A stretch of 64,000 bases of DNA from Melitaea cinxia (GCF_905220565.1 NC_059402.1:13889501-13953500), one strand, 5' to 3'; numbered from the stretch's first letter, positions 1 to 11,084 are shown. Notes: a model not told the origin generated them from the sequence alone. Translations and numbers: made by a program.

Positions 1-1801
1 CACTCAGAGGTGTTCCGTCTTTTGGCACAAGATATTGTTTTGTAACAGACATAATATTATATGCTTCACTTCTTGCAATTTCGTTTTGTGGAAAATGTGC
101 ATTCATTTCATCACCATCAAAATCAGCGTTATATGATTTACAATTTGCATAGTGGAGTCTAAGAGTTTTTTCACCTTGCAGAATTCTCGCTCTATGGGCC
201 ATCATACTTGGTTTATGAAGAGAGGGTTGACGATTTAATATAAGTATATCACCGTTGATTAAGTGTCTGTGAACTATTTTCAACCCTGATGTTTTATATT
301 CATCAGGTGTCAATAACTTCTTTGCAAGACTTTTCCGCTTTTGAATAGAATCTGGTGGTATTCTGATTATCCTTCCATTTGTCACTTCCAACTTTTCAGC
401 CCCTGGATGTTTATTTGGTCCATTTATTACCATCCTTCTTAATTCATCCACATTCCATTCAGTAACAGGCACAGGGTAAGTAAGCTTAGTTGCAAACGCA
501 TCAGGAATACCAATTTCATCTATATCAACATTAGGATCAGGTGTTATAACTGAACGAGCTGCAAAATTCACTCTTTTACCCATCATATGCATTCTTATAA
601 CACCAGTTTTCTTTTCTAATATTTGTTTTAATCCTTGACTAGCAAGTCCTGTATTGTCACAGCTAAGTAATTGGTTTATTTGTTTCTGTAAATCTTGCCA
701 AACTGTGTGCAATTTTTCTGATGGTGATTTACCCATAACACTTTCATATGCTTGCCTTGGTTTTTGGTCAAGACTGTCTATCGCTTTTAGTTGATCAGAT
801 GACATTAAGACTTGCAAGACTGCCCTAGCACTGAGCGCAGTTTGCAATATACTTTTGTATACATTAGTCTGAGGGTGCTCAATTAATTCTCCATTTAGTA
901 CATTGCATGGTCTGACATTAGGTGGCAGTACTGGAACAACTTGCATGAAAAATAAATCAGTAACAGGTTTAGTTTTTGCATGTTGGAGTAATGGAATACA
1001 ATGTACAAGAATATCTTCATCATTTTGTTCTATTGATTTGCAATAGCGTTTTAAATCGTCGGGCATTAATATTTTAATACCTTTTCCACTTCCTTCAGAA
1101 CTTAAATTATACATTATCTTGTTATCAGATGTTGTTACTTTGATCAATTTGCTTCTGCAGTGAAGACACGTCTTAGATATATTTATAGCTCTAAAAAAAT
1201 TATTGATGATTTTACTTCTTAATCTATCTGTATTTTTGTTTTGAAACATCTCATTCAGCGCATCTTTCTTTTTTAAAAGTTTTTGATACTTCCTAATGAC
1301 TTTATTAGGTTTATCTGGTGATGATTCACTTTTATAATCTTTGACATCCCCAATATAATTTTCCAAGTCTAATGCAGCCGTGACATGACCAGCATCAAGT
1401 AGTTCCAGTTGCAACTTTAAAATAAATTTCATGCGGTCGTCCATTTGTATTTTAAAGCATTTGAGACAAGTAACTCGAAACAGAGTATATATATTTTTAA
1501 TAAACAGTGGATTTACAACAATCAGTGGTAGTTCAATGTGTCCAAAATGCCCTGAACAATTGATAAGGCTGTTTGAACATGTTGTACATAAATCATTTCG
1601 CTCTCTGATTGGCCCTAACGCTGGGTCATAGAGACCACCCTTCGTAGGGTTCCCCATAGAATCGAAAGACGTCGTGTTAGTTATCTTCGCCACACTTAGT
1701 TTTTTAACGTCTTCATCATTAAACATAAGAAATTGTACCGAATCAGGATCGACAGATGTCATTCCGGTCAAAGCGGAAGTAAACCTCGCGTTGAAATCCA
1801 T
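1..1801 (-). CDS. POLR1A: RNA polymerase I largest subunit, N-terminal 600 codons (partial)
   Basis: Largest catalytic subunit of nucleolar RNA polymerase I, which transcribes the ribosomal RNA precursor. The frame starts at the ATG complementary to 1799-1801 and stays open to the window edge. Residues about 72-88 hold the N-terminal zinc-site pattern CxxC-x6-CxGHxGH, followed by a CxxC at 112-115. The metal-binding loop NADFDGDEMNAHFPQ begins at residue 558, with aspartates 560, 562 and 564 that hold the catalytic magnesium. The residues after DEMN (AHFPQNE) are the pol I form; pol II has LHVPQ. RQPSLHKPSMMAH just upstream is also typical. The remaining two thirds lie left of the window. The whole visible part is one exon with no intron. 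The gene is transcribed away from SZRD1, so the two share a divergent intergenic region. Family assignment is secure; absence of introns is an observation of this window only. Confidence 0.95.
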   Translation of the reverse strand, partial: MDFNARFTSALTGMTSVDPDSVQFLMFNDEDVKKLSVAKITNTTSFDSMGNPTKGGLYDPALGPIRERNDLCTTCSNSLINCSGHFGHIELPLIVVNPLFIKNIYTLFRVTCLKCFKIQMDDRMKFILKLQLELLDAGHVTAALDLENYIGDVKDYKSESSPDKPNKVIRKYQKLLKKKDALNEMFQNKNTDRLRSKIINNFFRAINISKTCLHCRSKLIKVTTSDNKIMYNLSSEGSGKGIKILMPDDLKRYCKSIEQNDEDILVHCIPLLQHAKTKPVTDLFFMQVVPVLPPNVRPCNVLNGELIEHPQTNVYKSILQTALSARAVLQVLMSSDQLKAIDSLDQKPRQAYESVMGKSPSEKLHTVWQDLQKQINQLLSCDNTGLASQGLKQILEKKTGVIRMHMMGKRVNFAARSVITPDPNVDIDEIGIPDAFATKLTYPVPVTEWNVDELRRMVINGPNKHPGAEKLEVTNGRIIRIPPDSIQKRKSLAKKLLTPDEYKTSGLKIVHRHLINGDILILNRQPSLHKPSMMAHRARILQGEKTLRLHYANCKSYNADFDGDEMNAHFPQNEIARSEAYNIMSVTKQYLVPKDGTPLS

Positions 1802-2088
1802 GATTTTTCTGTAAAACAAAGTTTACTATTTAAAATAACCTAATAACTTTAACCTTAAGAATTGCCTATAATAGGCATTAATTAAAGCATTAAACTTACT
1901 TGTGTGGATGATCTTTGTATTATAACATTAATTAAATCACTGTATTATGTGTCAAAACCCGAACGTACATAAAAAAAATATTTTTCTGTATTATTACTAC
2001 ATTAACTTTTTTTTAACAAAAACATCTACTCACATGGTTTTGTAAAAAATAATTTTATGACAAGTTGAAAACTCTGATTTGACAGCGG
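1802..2088. promoter_or_regulatory. POLR1A 5' flank, left half of divergent intergenic region
   Basis: AT-rich spacer between the POLR1A start codon and the MITE-like element. No TATA box or other firm motif was recognised. It must contain the POLR1A 5' untranslated region and probably its promoter, by position only. Confidence 0.4.
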
Positions 2089-2581
2089 CTGCGTTCCATT
2101 TAGCGTCCGCAACGCCCGCAAAGCCCATTCTATCGTTCTACCTAAGGCGCATGGTTGTCGCACGTCGTGAGCAATCGCTCGACGTCTCACATCACCCACA
2201 AAATGTTGATAGGTCAAAGTTGGCTTTTATCAAGATGTGGCGGGAATTTAAAAAAAAACAACTGACAATATCAAATTGTGAATGTTATCTCTCATTCGAT
2301 TCTGCAAAAGCGCAACGATCAATTCCCTGAAATCCATGTTGAACTAAGTTTTACTTCAATCCTCGTGAAATATTCACTCACAACAGCTGCATGTTTTCAC
2401 CATACCGCCATATTGCGAGCACACAGCTGACACCTGACAGCGCCCAAATACGCGTTCCACTTATAAAATTCACCTACAAGTACAACGTCTACGGCTTTTT
2501 TTACCTTAGTAGAACGGTAATTTAAGATTTAAGCGGTCATAATCGATGCGTTGTGGGCTTTAGGTGGAAGTGGAACGCGCT
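2089..2581. mobile_element. MITE-like inverted-repeat element, copy A
   Basis: About 490 bp with imperfect terminal inverted repeats built on the motif CGTTCCA...CCGCAACGCC, seen at 2091-2113 and inverted at about 2549-2580. A second copy at 5892-6611 matches along its length, including the segments GTGGCGGGAATTT, CAAATTGTGAATGT and GCCGCCATATTG-like, so this is a dispersed element and not unique promoter DNA. No open frame suggests a transposase. It ends about 40-80 bp upstream of the SZRD1 start codons, so the SZRD1 promoter and 5' leader probably lie in or at the edge of the element. Confidence 0.65.
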
Positions 2582-2659
2582 CTTTATCAACATGGCGCGC
2601 TATACTTATTTGTTTTTTACATGGCAGCACACGAATCCGTCAGTAATTCAAACGGCAAC

Positions 2660-3409
2660 ATGGCGGCGCAAGATGAAGTTGACGTATGTGAAAGTTGGGA
2701 GGATATGGACGAAATTGGCGTAAGATTATTTGTGAAAACTGATACCGAGTTTACGTGTCCTTGACTCTTTGGCCAAGCAAATATACTGTATATAAAATAT
2801 CTCGTTTCAGTTAGACCGGAAGATCAAACTGATGTCTAGCGTACCGCCACTGAAAGGTTGCAAGGTTACAAACGTAATTGTGGAAGAGAACGCGTGTATA
2901 GGATCTCAGTGCGTAATGCCGGAACCCTCTATCCGTATATTAAAGCGTCCATCATCGTTGGCGAGCGGACAGCTTAACGGAGAGAATCGCGCGCGGCCCG
3001 TAAAAACATTAGAACAAAGACAGAAAGAGTATGAAGAGGCTCGCCTTAGGATACTCGGCGAAGCTCGTAGTCCAGAAGACGTAATTGACGACAAGTGAGC
3101 CATTACTATCGTTATCTAAGCTAAAAATAGTTTAATGTTACCTTGTAATAATTATATTTTTATTTTTCTTCCAGTCTCAGTCGGTTGCAAGACAAATTAC
3201 AAGCTAATAATCTCAATGATAGTCAAAATAGTGGTAAAAGTAAAAACTGTAACAATGATAATCCCAAAGGAAGAGAGAAAAAAGTTCTTGCAAGATTACC
3301 ACCAGGTGCTGCGCCCGCTGGTGTGTTTCCTTCCCCCCCACCGCCCGGAGTCCTTGTCATAAGAACCCCCAGAGGGCCAGACGGAACCAAAGGTTTTGTG
3401 CGGAGGTAG
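2660..3409 (+). CDS. SZRD1: SUZ-domain protein SZRD1 (three exons, complete)
   Basis: Exons 2660-2719, 2811-3094 and 3175-3409 (an acceptor at 3180 is also possible and would remove two codons). Donors gtaaga and gtgagc and acceptors ttcag and tccag join in frame to give 192 residues. The N-terminus has the acidic CESWEDMDEIG motif; residues about 59-108 form the SUZ domain (PSIRILKRPSS, then RPVKTLEQRQKEYEEARLRIL); the C-terminal RTPRGPDGTKGFVRR is the SUZ-C motif. This order matches vertebrate SZRD1. SUZ domains are known to bind RNA in other proteins; the cellular role of SZRD1 is poorly defined. An in-frame ATG at 2621 would add 13 residues; 2660 was chosen because the acidic start matches the family. 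The gene is divergent from POLR1A. Confidence 0.9.
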
Positions 3410-5891
3410 CATTACGTTAACCCTAATTTTAATATTATTATATTCCATCCAATATATTCATCAATTATAGCAAATTGGATTTATCTATTGTGGAAAGTGT
3501 GAAATATGGATATGTTGTTTCACAATTTCTTATTGGACACAAATGAATAAAAAAAAAATATATGTAGAAAAGTCAGCATTGTTGCAATAGTTTATCAAAG
3601 AATATTATTAAATTAAAAATCATGTATTGAAGTTAAATAAGAAAATGTGAAAAAGACAACATTAATTACAAGTGCTCATTTCTGGGAACAAATTGTATAT
3701 TGTAAAATTACAATATTTTAGATAGAAGACAAATTAAAATGTTGATCCACTCTTGAAAGAAAAGAGGTTTACATCAAAAAAGTATTATTACATTGCTATA
3801 CTCCAATTAGTTTTGGTTCTTATGTAATAATTAAATTAATTATGAACATAAAATCATATACATATATACTTTAGAGTACATTACATATTTTAAAAGTCAT
3901 TTTATATGAAAGGTTTTTTATACCTTTCCATAAAAACTTGGACAGATAAAATGTAATATATATTTGTATATACATGCATAGAACAATATCAAACTCCAAA
4001 CAGCTTTCAAGCGACTACTAGTATACAATATACTTAAATTTTACTTAAGTACAGGTCAATGACTTGACCATATGATTCACATAAATATTATTTTAGTAAT
4101 GTGATATTTACAATGCATGCTTGCATTAACTTTGTTAACTTGATTATAGTAAAATAGGTTAAGAAGATAGTTTGGCGTCTGGAAACAACCTAGCTACCTA
4201 GCTGTGACAAACATTGATATGGTCTATGTCATTAGGAATTATCCAGCAATTGTAAGCTACAGTTTATTATTGCTTCAGCCTATCGCTGTCCACTACTGAA
4301 TATAGGCCTCCCTATGTTTAATGCCTATCATCCTCGTTGTATGCAATCCTCATCTAGCTGCCGTCAACTATCTTACGTATATTGTGAGTCAACCCAGACA
4401 GACAGTGTTAGGGCTACAGTTTATATTACGGCATGACTATCGTATTAATATTGTCAATGACAAAATTTTTTTATAATGTGAAATACATTGTTGAAGTTTT
4501 TTTCTCAATAACTTCAAGTATTCAGAAATTATCTAAATTGCAACATAATAATTTTTTTGTTTGTTTCCACTTTGATTTGAGAAAACCTTTTAAGATTATA
4601 TACCAAAAAATTACTGTGCTTGATTATAGAAAAATATATTAATATTAGTTAATGTTGTAATAAAAATTAATTGTTTACACTAATAGCACAAAAGTACAGT
4701 ACACAAACATTAGCATATTTTTTAAAATTACTTATAATCTATAAGTTAATAGGTGATGTGCTACTCATTAGTTTTCTTACAAAGAAATTCAACTTCAACC
4801 TTTTTTCTTAAAAGATACATGTAATAAAAGTAATAACTATTACATAAGAACCAGTACTAATTTTTCATTCATATCTTTTATTCTGTAGGATTATGTGCTA
4901 AATGACATAAAAACTTTTTTATCTAGCTTTTCTATAATATTTTAGTATTTAAATAATATTATTATAGGCTTTAACGTTAATATAGGCTATTGTTTTGTTA
5001 TATTCGGTTGTGTTCACTGCTATATGATTCAGATACCATCAAAGAGTTAAGTTAATGAAGATAAACTCGATATTACATGGATTATGGAAATAAGTCCACA
5101 CTGAAGCAGATATCACTTACCTTAATTCTCATGGTGCATAAAGGTTTCGTAGGAAAATTATATCTTATTTTATGTGACGATGTCAGAGTTATGATGTTTA
5201 TAAATTTCAATAATTAATTTGATGTGAGACTTTTTGATTGTCTAAACTACTGATTGTTTACAACAATAAACATGGTAAAACTTTGGTAAAATCATCCCAA
5301 TAACAGTTTTACATATAAATATAAATCATAGTTTAATTAAATATAAAATAAATATAATACAATCAGAGTTATCAACGGTCACCATAAGTATATCATTGTG
5401 GAAGGACTTTTTGTCTAAAATTTTATTGCATACTTATTGACTCAACATATGAATTTAGATCAATTTAAGCTGAAAACGATGACATCTTAGCAAAAAAAAA
5501 AAAATGTTACGGATATAATTTTTCTGATAAACCCTCTAACTTTATCATTTGCCTGTATTGATTTAGATTACAGTTACATGACACACTGCTATGAGGTTTA
5601 GAAAAGATTACATTTCTAATCTTTATTTTTGCAATAAAATATCTTTTTCTTACTGTGATAAACATTTGATTGTAATCTAAATTAAACTGTCTAGTTATAG
5701 GCTATTTGTAACTGAGGATTGTGATATAGGAATAATAGTCTATAGCAAGCCTTGTTTATCCCATCTTTTGTTTAGGAAGTATAGAATTTTTTTTATTTTC
5801 ATACAATAATGTTTATAGATTTTTGGCCAAAAGTATTGGGTAATTTGTTTATGAAATGAGTCGAAGAAATTATGTAGTTGTTAATACTTTG
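3410..5891. other. AT-rich intergenic region with one SINE-B fragment
   Basis: Contains the SZRD1 3' untranslated region (AATAAA at about 3545) and then about 2.4 kb of AT-rich sequence without a convincing gene on either strand. Positions 4264-4322 hold a minus-strand fragment of the SINE-B family (CAGCCTATCGCTGTCCACTA). Confidence 0.6.
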
Positions 5892-6611
5892 GGTACGTTC
5901 CACTAAACGACCGCAACAATTGTAACGCCCTCTTTAACGTTCCACCTAATGGCGGTAGTCGTCGCGTGCGATCATAGATGACGTCACCGCTCGCGACCAC
6001 ATCGCGCCGACTTCGCCCACAAAATATATTGGCTAAATATAGTTGGCTCGGAGTTGTCAATCATCAAAACGTGGCGGGAATTTCGAAAAAACAAGTGGCA
6101 GTGTCAAATTGTGAATGTCATCAAAACTTGATGAACTTTCAGAGTCACGAAGAGTGAAATTCTCGGAAATCCATGTCGAATTAAGTTTTACTACAATCCA
6201 TTTGAAACATTTACTTACAACCTCCACAGCTGCATGTTGTTATCGTGCCGCCATATTGCTAGCACACAGCGCACAAATATGCGTGCCACCTATAAAACTC
6301 TGCTACAAACGCCCGCGGCTTTTTTACGTTCGTTTCAGCAAATTGCAGTCCACACCTGGACATAGGCCTCCACTAGTTCACATGTGTTGCCCATAGTCAC
6401 CACGGTGGGCGGGCGGCTTGGTGACCACAGGGCTGGCTTTGTCGCACCTAAGACGCTGCTCTCCGTCTTCGGCCTGTGTATTTCAAAGTTAGCAGTTGGA
6501 TGGTTATCCCGCCATCGGTCAGCTTTATAAGTTCCAAGTTTTTACGTTAGTGGAACGGCGATTTCAGCGGTTGTGGTCGATGGCGTTGCGGGCCTTCATT
6601 GGAACGTAGTC
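5892..6611. mobile_element. MITE-like element, copy B, interrupted by a SINE
   Basis: Second copy of the element at 2089-2581. It begins TACGTTCCACTAAACGACCG and ends with the inverted motif CGTTGCGGGCCTTCATTGGA. Without the inserted SINE (6331-6538) its length is about 500 bp, matching copy A. The motif CGTTCCACYTAA also recurs inside both ends in both orientations, a subterminal-repeat pattern common in MITEs. A 93-codon open frame at 6115-6396 crosses MITE and SINE and is not a gene. Confidence 0.7.
6331..6538 (-). mobile_element. SINE-B copy inserted in MITE copy B
   Basis: Minus-strand copy of a dispersed retroelement also seen at 11085, 52968 and 56135; the shared core includes GTGACTATGGGCAAAACACATG and CAGCAGTGGACTG on its sense strand. 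It is flanked by a 10-bp target-site duplication TTTTTACGTT at 6321-6330 and 6539-6548, so both edges are known. Confidence 0.85.
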
Positions 6612-6614
6612 TAT

Positions 6615-6832
6615 GTGCCTGTTTAAGCAGTTGTGGATAACGATATTTGACAGATGACAGTATCCGACAGTAAAAAGTTTTTGAAACATTATACTTTTTT
6701 ACCATCGACTTCTTTGTAGTTTATTAATTAAGGGGAAACAGGTCCTAGTGGCCTATTCTACCTCCGACTGTATAAGTCTATTTGTATCGTCATCTGTCAA
6801 ATAGCGTTATCCACAGGTGGTGAAACAGGCAC
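6615..6832. mobile_element. Short inverted-repeat element, family 2, copy 1
   Basis: 218 bp bounded by terminal inverted repeats of about 40 bp: GTGCCTGTTTAAGCAG... at the left and the complement ...GGTGAAACAGGCAC at the right; TATTTGACAGATGAC pairs with GTCATCTGTCAAATA. Non-coding MITE, adjacent to MITE copy B. Confidence 0.8.
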
Positions 6833-7090
6833 TTGGTAGTATTTTCGTATAGCATTTATCTACATTAAAATGCGATGTACAAGAATATTCTTAAAGCAGT
6901 TCAAACTGGCCGATTTCGTGATCTTTATTAGATTAACGCGGAAATGTTGTCCAACAACTTCATTGCTATATTTCGTTAGTGTTAAATTTTAGTTCATTCG
7001 TGAAAAAGGTTATAAATAGATTATATGTAAAAATGCTTAGTGAAATTTTAAATTGAAATTTAAGCTTGTCGGTAAATTCTAAAGAGCTTA

Positions 7091-7352
7091 AGGGCCGGTT
7101 ACACCAGTTGTAGATAACGCTATTTGACGGATGATAGTATCCGGCTGTAAAAAGTTTTGTAAAACATCATTCTTTGAACCATCGAATTATATATATTTAT
7201 GAGATATTTCTATTCGCATATGTTAATTTTAAAGTTGCAGTTTATAAATTGAGGAGAAACGGGTCCTACTGGTCTATTCTACCTTCCACTGTCAGTTTAT
7301 TTGTAGCGTCATCCGTCAAATAGCATTATCCGCAACTGGTCAGACAGGCCCT
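7091..7352. mobile_element. Short inverted-repeat element, family 2, copy 2
   Basis: Same family as 6615-6832: AGGGCCGGTTACACCAG at the left, its complement CTGGTCAGACAGGCCCT at the right, and shared interior GGTCCTAcTGGtCTATTCTACC. The interior differs by a roughly 45-bp AT-rich stretch. Confidence 0.8.
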
Positions 7353-7923
7353 GAAACTAAAAGTATACTAACATATTTTTGTAAATATAATATTTTATAA
7401 TAATTGACTAGTTAATATATTTTTTACAAAGAAGTGACGTAAGTTTAAGGTTATTTCATATTACAGTAAGATTATTTAGTCTTATTCGTAATAGAACAAA
7501 TAGCTAAAACATTGTTCACGCAATTACAAATATTTTTATAAAGTCAGGATGAGCTGAAGAATTGATTTTTGCTGGTGCAATTTTTTTATTTATTTAGGAA
7601 TATAAACCAATAGTCACCCGTTTTTTAATATATATCTAGATATTATAGATATAAGTTTTGAAACTGACTTGTAAATATGATTTTATAATATTAAACGTTG
7701 TAAGTGCCAATTAACATATTTATTGCGTGAGTTAGGTTATCATATCATGTGTGCCCGTCGGGAATGACCATCACAAAGCATTTATATCTTAATAGACATC
7801 AGGAGGTAGTTTTCAGAACTAGTTTCGTCCACAATCCCATTTTTAACGAGAACATTTGAAAGTTAGGTCGCTTAGACCGAATATAAAATCATCATATCAG
7901 AAATTTCAATCTAGCAGATACAT

Positions 7924-7993
7924 CGTTCCATAGCTTAATTGGCTAGAGCCTCGACCGTCAGTCGGAGATGCAGGTTCGATCCCCGCAGGAACG
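7924..7993 (+). tRNA. tRNA-like sequence, probable pseudogene or SINE head
   Basis: Seventy bases with an acceptor stem CGTTCC/GGAACG, an A-box-like TAGCTTAATTGGCTAGAG and a B box GGTTCGATCC. The anticodon arm does not form a clean 5-bp stem with a 7-base loop, so no anticodon can be assigned. It lacks the body of the SINE families seen elsewhere here. More likely a decayed tRNA-derived sequence than a working tRNA. Confidence 0.4.
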
Positions 7994-8806
7994 GTCGATT
8001 TTTGATATGATATTAAAAAATGTTTATTAACTATTTCTTAAAATAGACACAAATCTAAAATATTTTTTTTTTTTTGGAATTATATAAGACTTGACTTGAA
8101 AGGAACTAAATTGGTTCCGATCCTCAGTAGAAGTATCTTGTTAATTTTTTCAAAGCGTTCCACGAAAATCTGAAAAATAACTTCTGATGTATATTTAACG
8201 TAATTTTAATTATTATATTGTATCAAATTGTTAAGGTACAAAACATTGTACGGCATCAAACGTTCAAATAATGAAAATTTATAGAATTCGCTACATACAG
8301 GATTTGATGCTATTTTTTTCAATTGTCACGATCTTATCTGTTGTTTCTGCGTGTGCTATAAGTAACTTAAACATGTATGTTACATTAAAACTATTAAAAG
8401 CCAGAGCTAACCGATATCTCTCATTAAATCGATTCGTTGTATATATGTCGTATAGTGTAAAAAACTAAAAATTGAAATAGTATGAATGTAAATATTTTCG
8501 AATGTAAGGCATTCTTGATACAACTCAAAAATTTTATTACGATAATTTAAAAATAAAATCGTAAACTGACATTATTTACGACTAGTATATGTATGAAACG
8601 TGGCACAATATTTATATCATACGGAGAGGAAAGGAGAACGAGACGACTGACCTTGCGTCTCATTTTTGAGTTAATATATCGGATACCTTAGTTCCATTTT
8701 TTTTATACTCTTCATTAATTTTAAGATAGTCATAAGTTTATTGATTTATATTTTAAACGAAATTATTATTAAAATTGTTGAAAAATTTGTGTATTTTATT
8801 TGTCAA
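7994..8806. other. Intergenic, nothing recognised
   Basis: AT-rich. A 65-codon frame at 8271-8468 has a hydrophobic N-terminus but no other support. Confidence 0.5.
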
Positions 8807-9076
8807 CTAGCTGTGCCCGCGACTTCGTCTGCGTGGAATTTAACAAAAAAAAATATTGTTCAGTTCGTAGAATAATAAAATTCTAAAATAAAAGTAACCT
8901 AAGTTACTTCTTACTATATCAGCTATATGCCAGTGAAAGTCCCGTCAATACCGATCCAGCCGTTTCAGAGATTAGCTGGAACAAATAGACAGACAAAAAT
9001 TGTAAAAATTGTTATTTTTGTATGTGTATCGTGTATACATCAATATGAAGTACATAGGTGACCGAGCTTAGCTCGG
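8807..9076 (-). mobile_element. Non-autonomous Helitron, 3' part
   Basis: Read on the minus strand it ends in GACGAAGTCGCGGGCACAGCTAG followed by T, the lepidopteran Helitron 3' end. Its body (CCAGTGAAAGTCCC, CAGAGATTAGC, AGACAGACAAAAATTG) matches the copy at 16826-17132. The matching 5' segment (CAAACAGACACTCCAATTTT) appears at about 9745-9782, which suggests that later insertions, including the SINE at 9160, split the element. Confidence 0.75.
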
Positions 9077-9159
9077 TATTTTTAGTAAATCGTGTTTTTT
9101 TTTTTTTTGGAAATCTTATATAAATATGAATTACATAATATTGTTCAGATCGTAGACGT

Positions 9160-9505
9160 ATGATGCCGCGATGGCGCAGATGTCACAGCCATGGATTGTA
9201 TCTGTTGCGCTGGCCGTTGCGGGTTCGATCCCCGCACATGACAAACATTTGTATTGGCCATACAGGTGTTTGCCGTGGTCTGGGTGTTTGTGCAGTCCTA
9301 GTGGGTCTCCCCACCGTGCCTCGGAGAGCACGTTAAGCCGTCGGGCCCGTTTGTTATCATGTATACCTGGTAGCGATCGTTACTCATAGTAGGGAATATA
9401 TCCGCCAACCCGCATTGGAGCAGCGTGGTGGATTAAGTTCTGATCCTTCTCCTACATGGGGAAAGAGGCCTATACCCAGTAGTGGCATATTACAAGCTGA
9501 AGCGA
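9160..9505 (+). mobile_element. SINE-A, tRNA-derived, near full length
   Basis: Begins with a tRNA-like head (A-box-like GATGGCGCAGATGTCAC, B box GGGTTCGATC at 9231-9240) followed by a body containing GTCTGGGTGTTTGTGCAGTC, CCCACCGTGCCTCGGAGAGCA and TAGTAGGGAATATATCCG, and ends near TAATATTACAAGCTGAAGCG. Reverse or partial copies occur at 29415, 40612, 42550/43821 and 55063. Pol III-transcribed non-autonomous retroelement. Confidence 0.85.
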
Positions 9506-9559
9506 CAGAATATTGATAAAATATGAAAAATATTTTTAGTTAGAAAAAAAAGGAAAAAA

Positions 9560-10010
9560 AATAATCGATCTGGGTATATGGGGATTTGAACCAACAAACG
9601 GATTTTTCACCTGAGATATAAGTTTATTGACAATTGCGGAATTAACTTTCGGATTCTAACGATATTGTAGCCATTTTTTCATTGCCTAAAAACAGGGATA
9701 AAACGACATTTTCTAAAAACGAATCGAGTTATTTTAATATTACAAACAGACACTCCAATTTTATTTATTTGTATATATATGTTGAAAAGGTAAGGTACAT
9801 ATATAAATAAATATATAAACCCCCAGTACAGCAGTAGGATGAAAATGTTTGAGGGTTCGGACATTCACACAAACACGAACTCCCAGACCCATAACAAACG
9901 TCTTACGATCTATACAAACATTCGTCTTTAGCGGGATTGAATTTGTAACCGTAAGTTCAATATTCAGTAGCTATGACCGATACGCCAGCCTGTCATCTAT
10001 ATCGACGTAG
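9560..10010 (-). repeat. tRNA-like SINE fragments
   Basis: Two decayed minus-strand fragments: GGGGATTTGAACC at about 9578 resembles a reversed B box, and 9870-10000 has the order GGGATTGAATTTG...ACGCCAG of a reversed SINE head. Boundaries are uncertain. Confidence 0.4.
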
Positions 10011-10375
10011 TTTTTGTGAATTAAAATTAATATGCTAAAAAGCATAAGCTATGACTTGAACATTTTTAAAATGCGTTCCTTCTTATCAGCTGTCCGGCTC
10101 TGAACCGGTTATCAAGCTATGCAGTGCACTGGCCAATATAAATGTCATACTGACTGCACGGCATTATAATTAAGTTTTTTCCTGTCACTTAATAACTGCG
10201 TACATACTTATTCAATGTTATATTTAGGGACTATTGTAGTGTCGAAATGAAAGTCTTCTCAGAAGGTGTCGATCGAATATATTTGAATAAAAAATGGTAA
10301 TATAAATATAAAATAATTAACAATAAAAAGTAAGTATATCAATAGTCGATAAGTTATAAGACCAATCGCAGATGA

Positions 10376-10898
10376 TTATTGTCGAAGCCTTGCGTCTCTT
10401 TCTCGCGCGTGGCTCTCTTTCTCCGCGCGTGCCGCTGTCGGTGACTCATGCGCTTCGTCGCGAGTCGGAGGCACGGTAGCGCGGAGCGATATCTATAAAT
10501 AGATCATACGTTCCCGCGTCTCGCCCTTTTCGGCGGCGATCGGCGCGGCGAACGGATCTCTGACGTGTACTTCACTCGGCGGCGGCGTGATTGTGCTTCG
10601 TGAAGATATACATGAAGAATACGTGCAAGTTAGCTTGAAGACTTCTGTGAAGATCTGTGCATGTGATTGCTGGTGCATCCGCTTGCATGGTGTGCTGTGC
10701 TATTTTCCAACAGTTCTTTTCAGAGCTAACAATCTTGTTTCACGAACATTAAAACAGTTCTTTTCAGAGCTATGTAGTTTCTGTTTCACGAACATGTCAA
10801 TGTATCTTGGTAACGGTAATGGTTAAGGTTATGAACGGTGAAGGTATTTTTGAGGTAAAGGTATCGGTAAGGTTAAATGGTAAAGGTATCGGTATCAG
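10376..10898 (+). promoter_or_regulatory. GC-rich promoter-like island and possible untranslated first exon
   Basis: Strongly GC-rich compared with its surroundings. It holds the TATA-like CTATAAATAG at 10493-10502 and then a leader with two 40-42-bp near-identical tandem units (10710-10749 and 10754-10795, ACAGTTCTTTTCAGAGCTA...CACGAACAT) and a run of GGTAA/GGTATCGG motifs. It ends in a strong splice donor CAG|GTAAGT at 10898/10899. No convincing protein frame is present. It could be a non-coding first exon with its promoter, or the regulatory end of an unrecognised retroelement. Confidence 0.4.
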
Positions 10899-11084
10899 GT
10901 AAGTTATCTTGTAGCCTCATTGAATTACTATTACTACTTAAGTAATAATGGTTCGATGTGGTAGGTAGCCACATATATATCGCGATTCAAATCTTGTCTT
11001 GTGAATGCGTATGATATTTCGTTTATAGAAGGCAAATTGTTTTTGTTAATTTTATTAATTTAGGTAAGGTATCAAATTATGGTG

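Noticed and set aside
6115..6396. 93-codon plus-strand frame
   Set aside because: It runs across MITE copy B into the inserted SINE and has no independent support.
8271..8468. 65-codon frame with a signal-peptide-like start
   Set aside because: No cysteine pattern, domain, promoter or splice context; length is within what AT-rich DNA produces.
9131..9389. Open frames of 66-72 codons on both strands
   Set aside because: They lie inside a SINE-A copy and repeat in other copies.
10587..10826. 79-codon frame in the GC-rich island
   Set aside because: Runs through the tandem-duplicated leader without any domain; kept only as part of the promoter-like feature.
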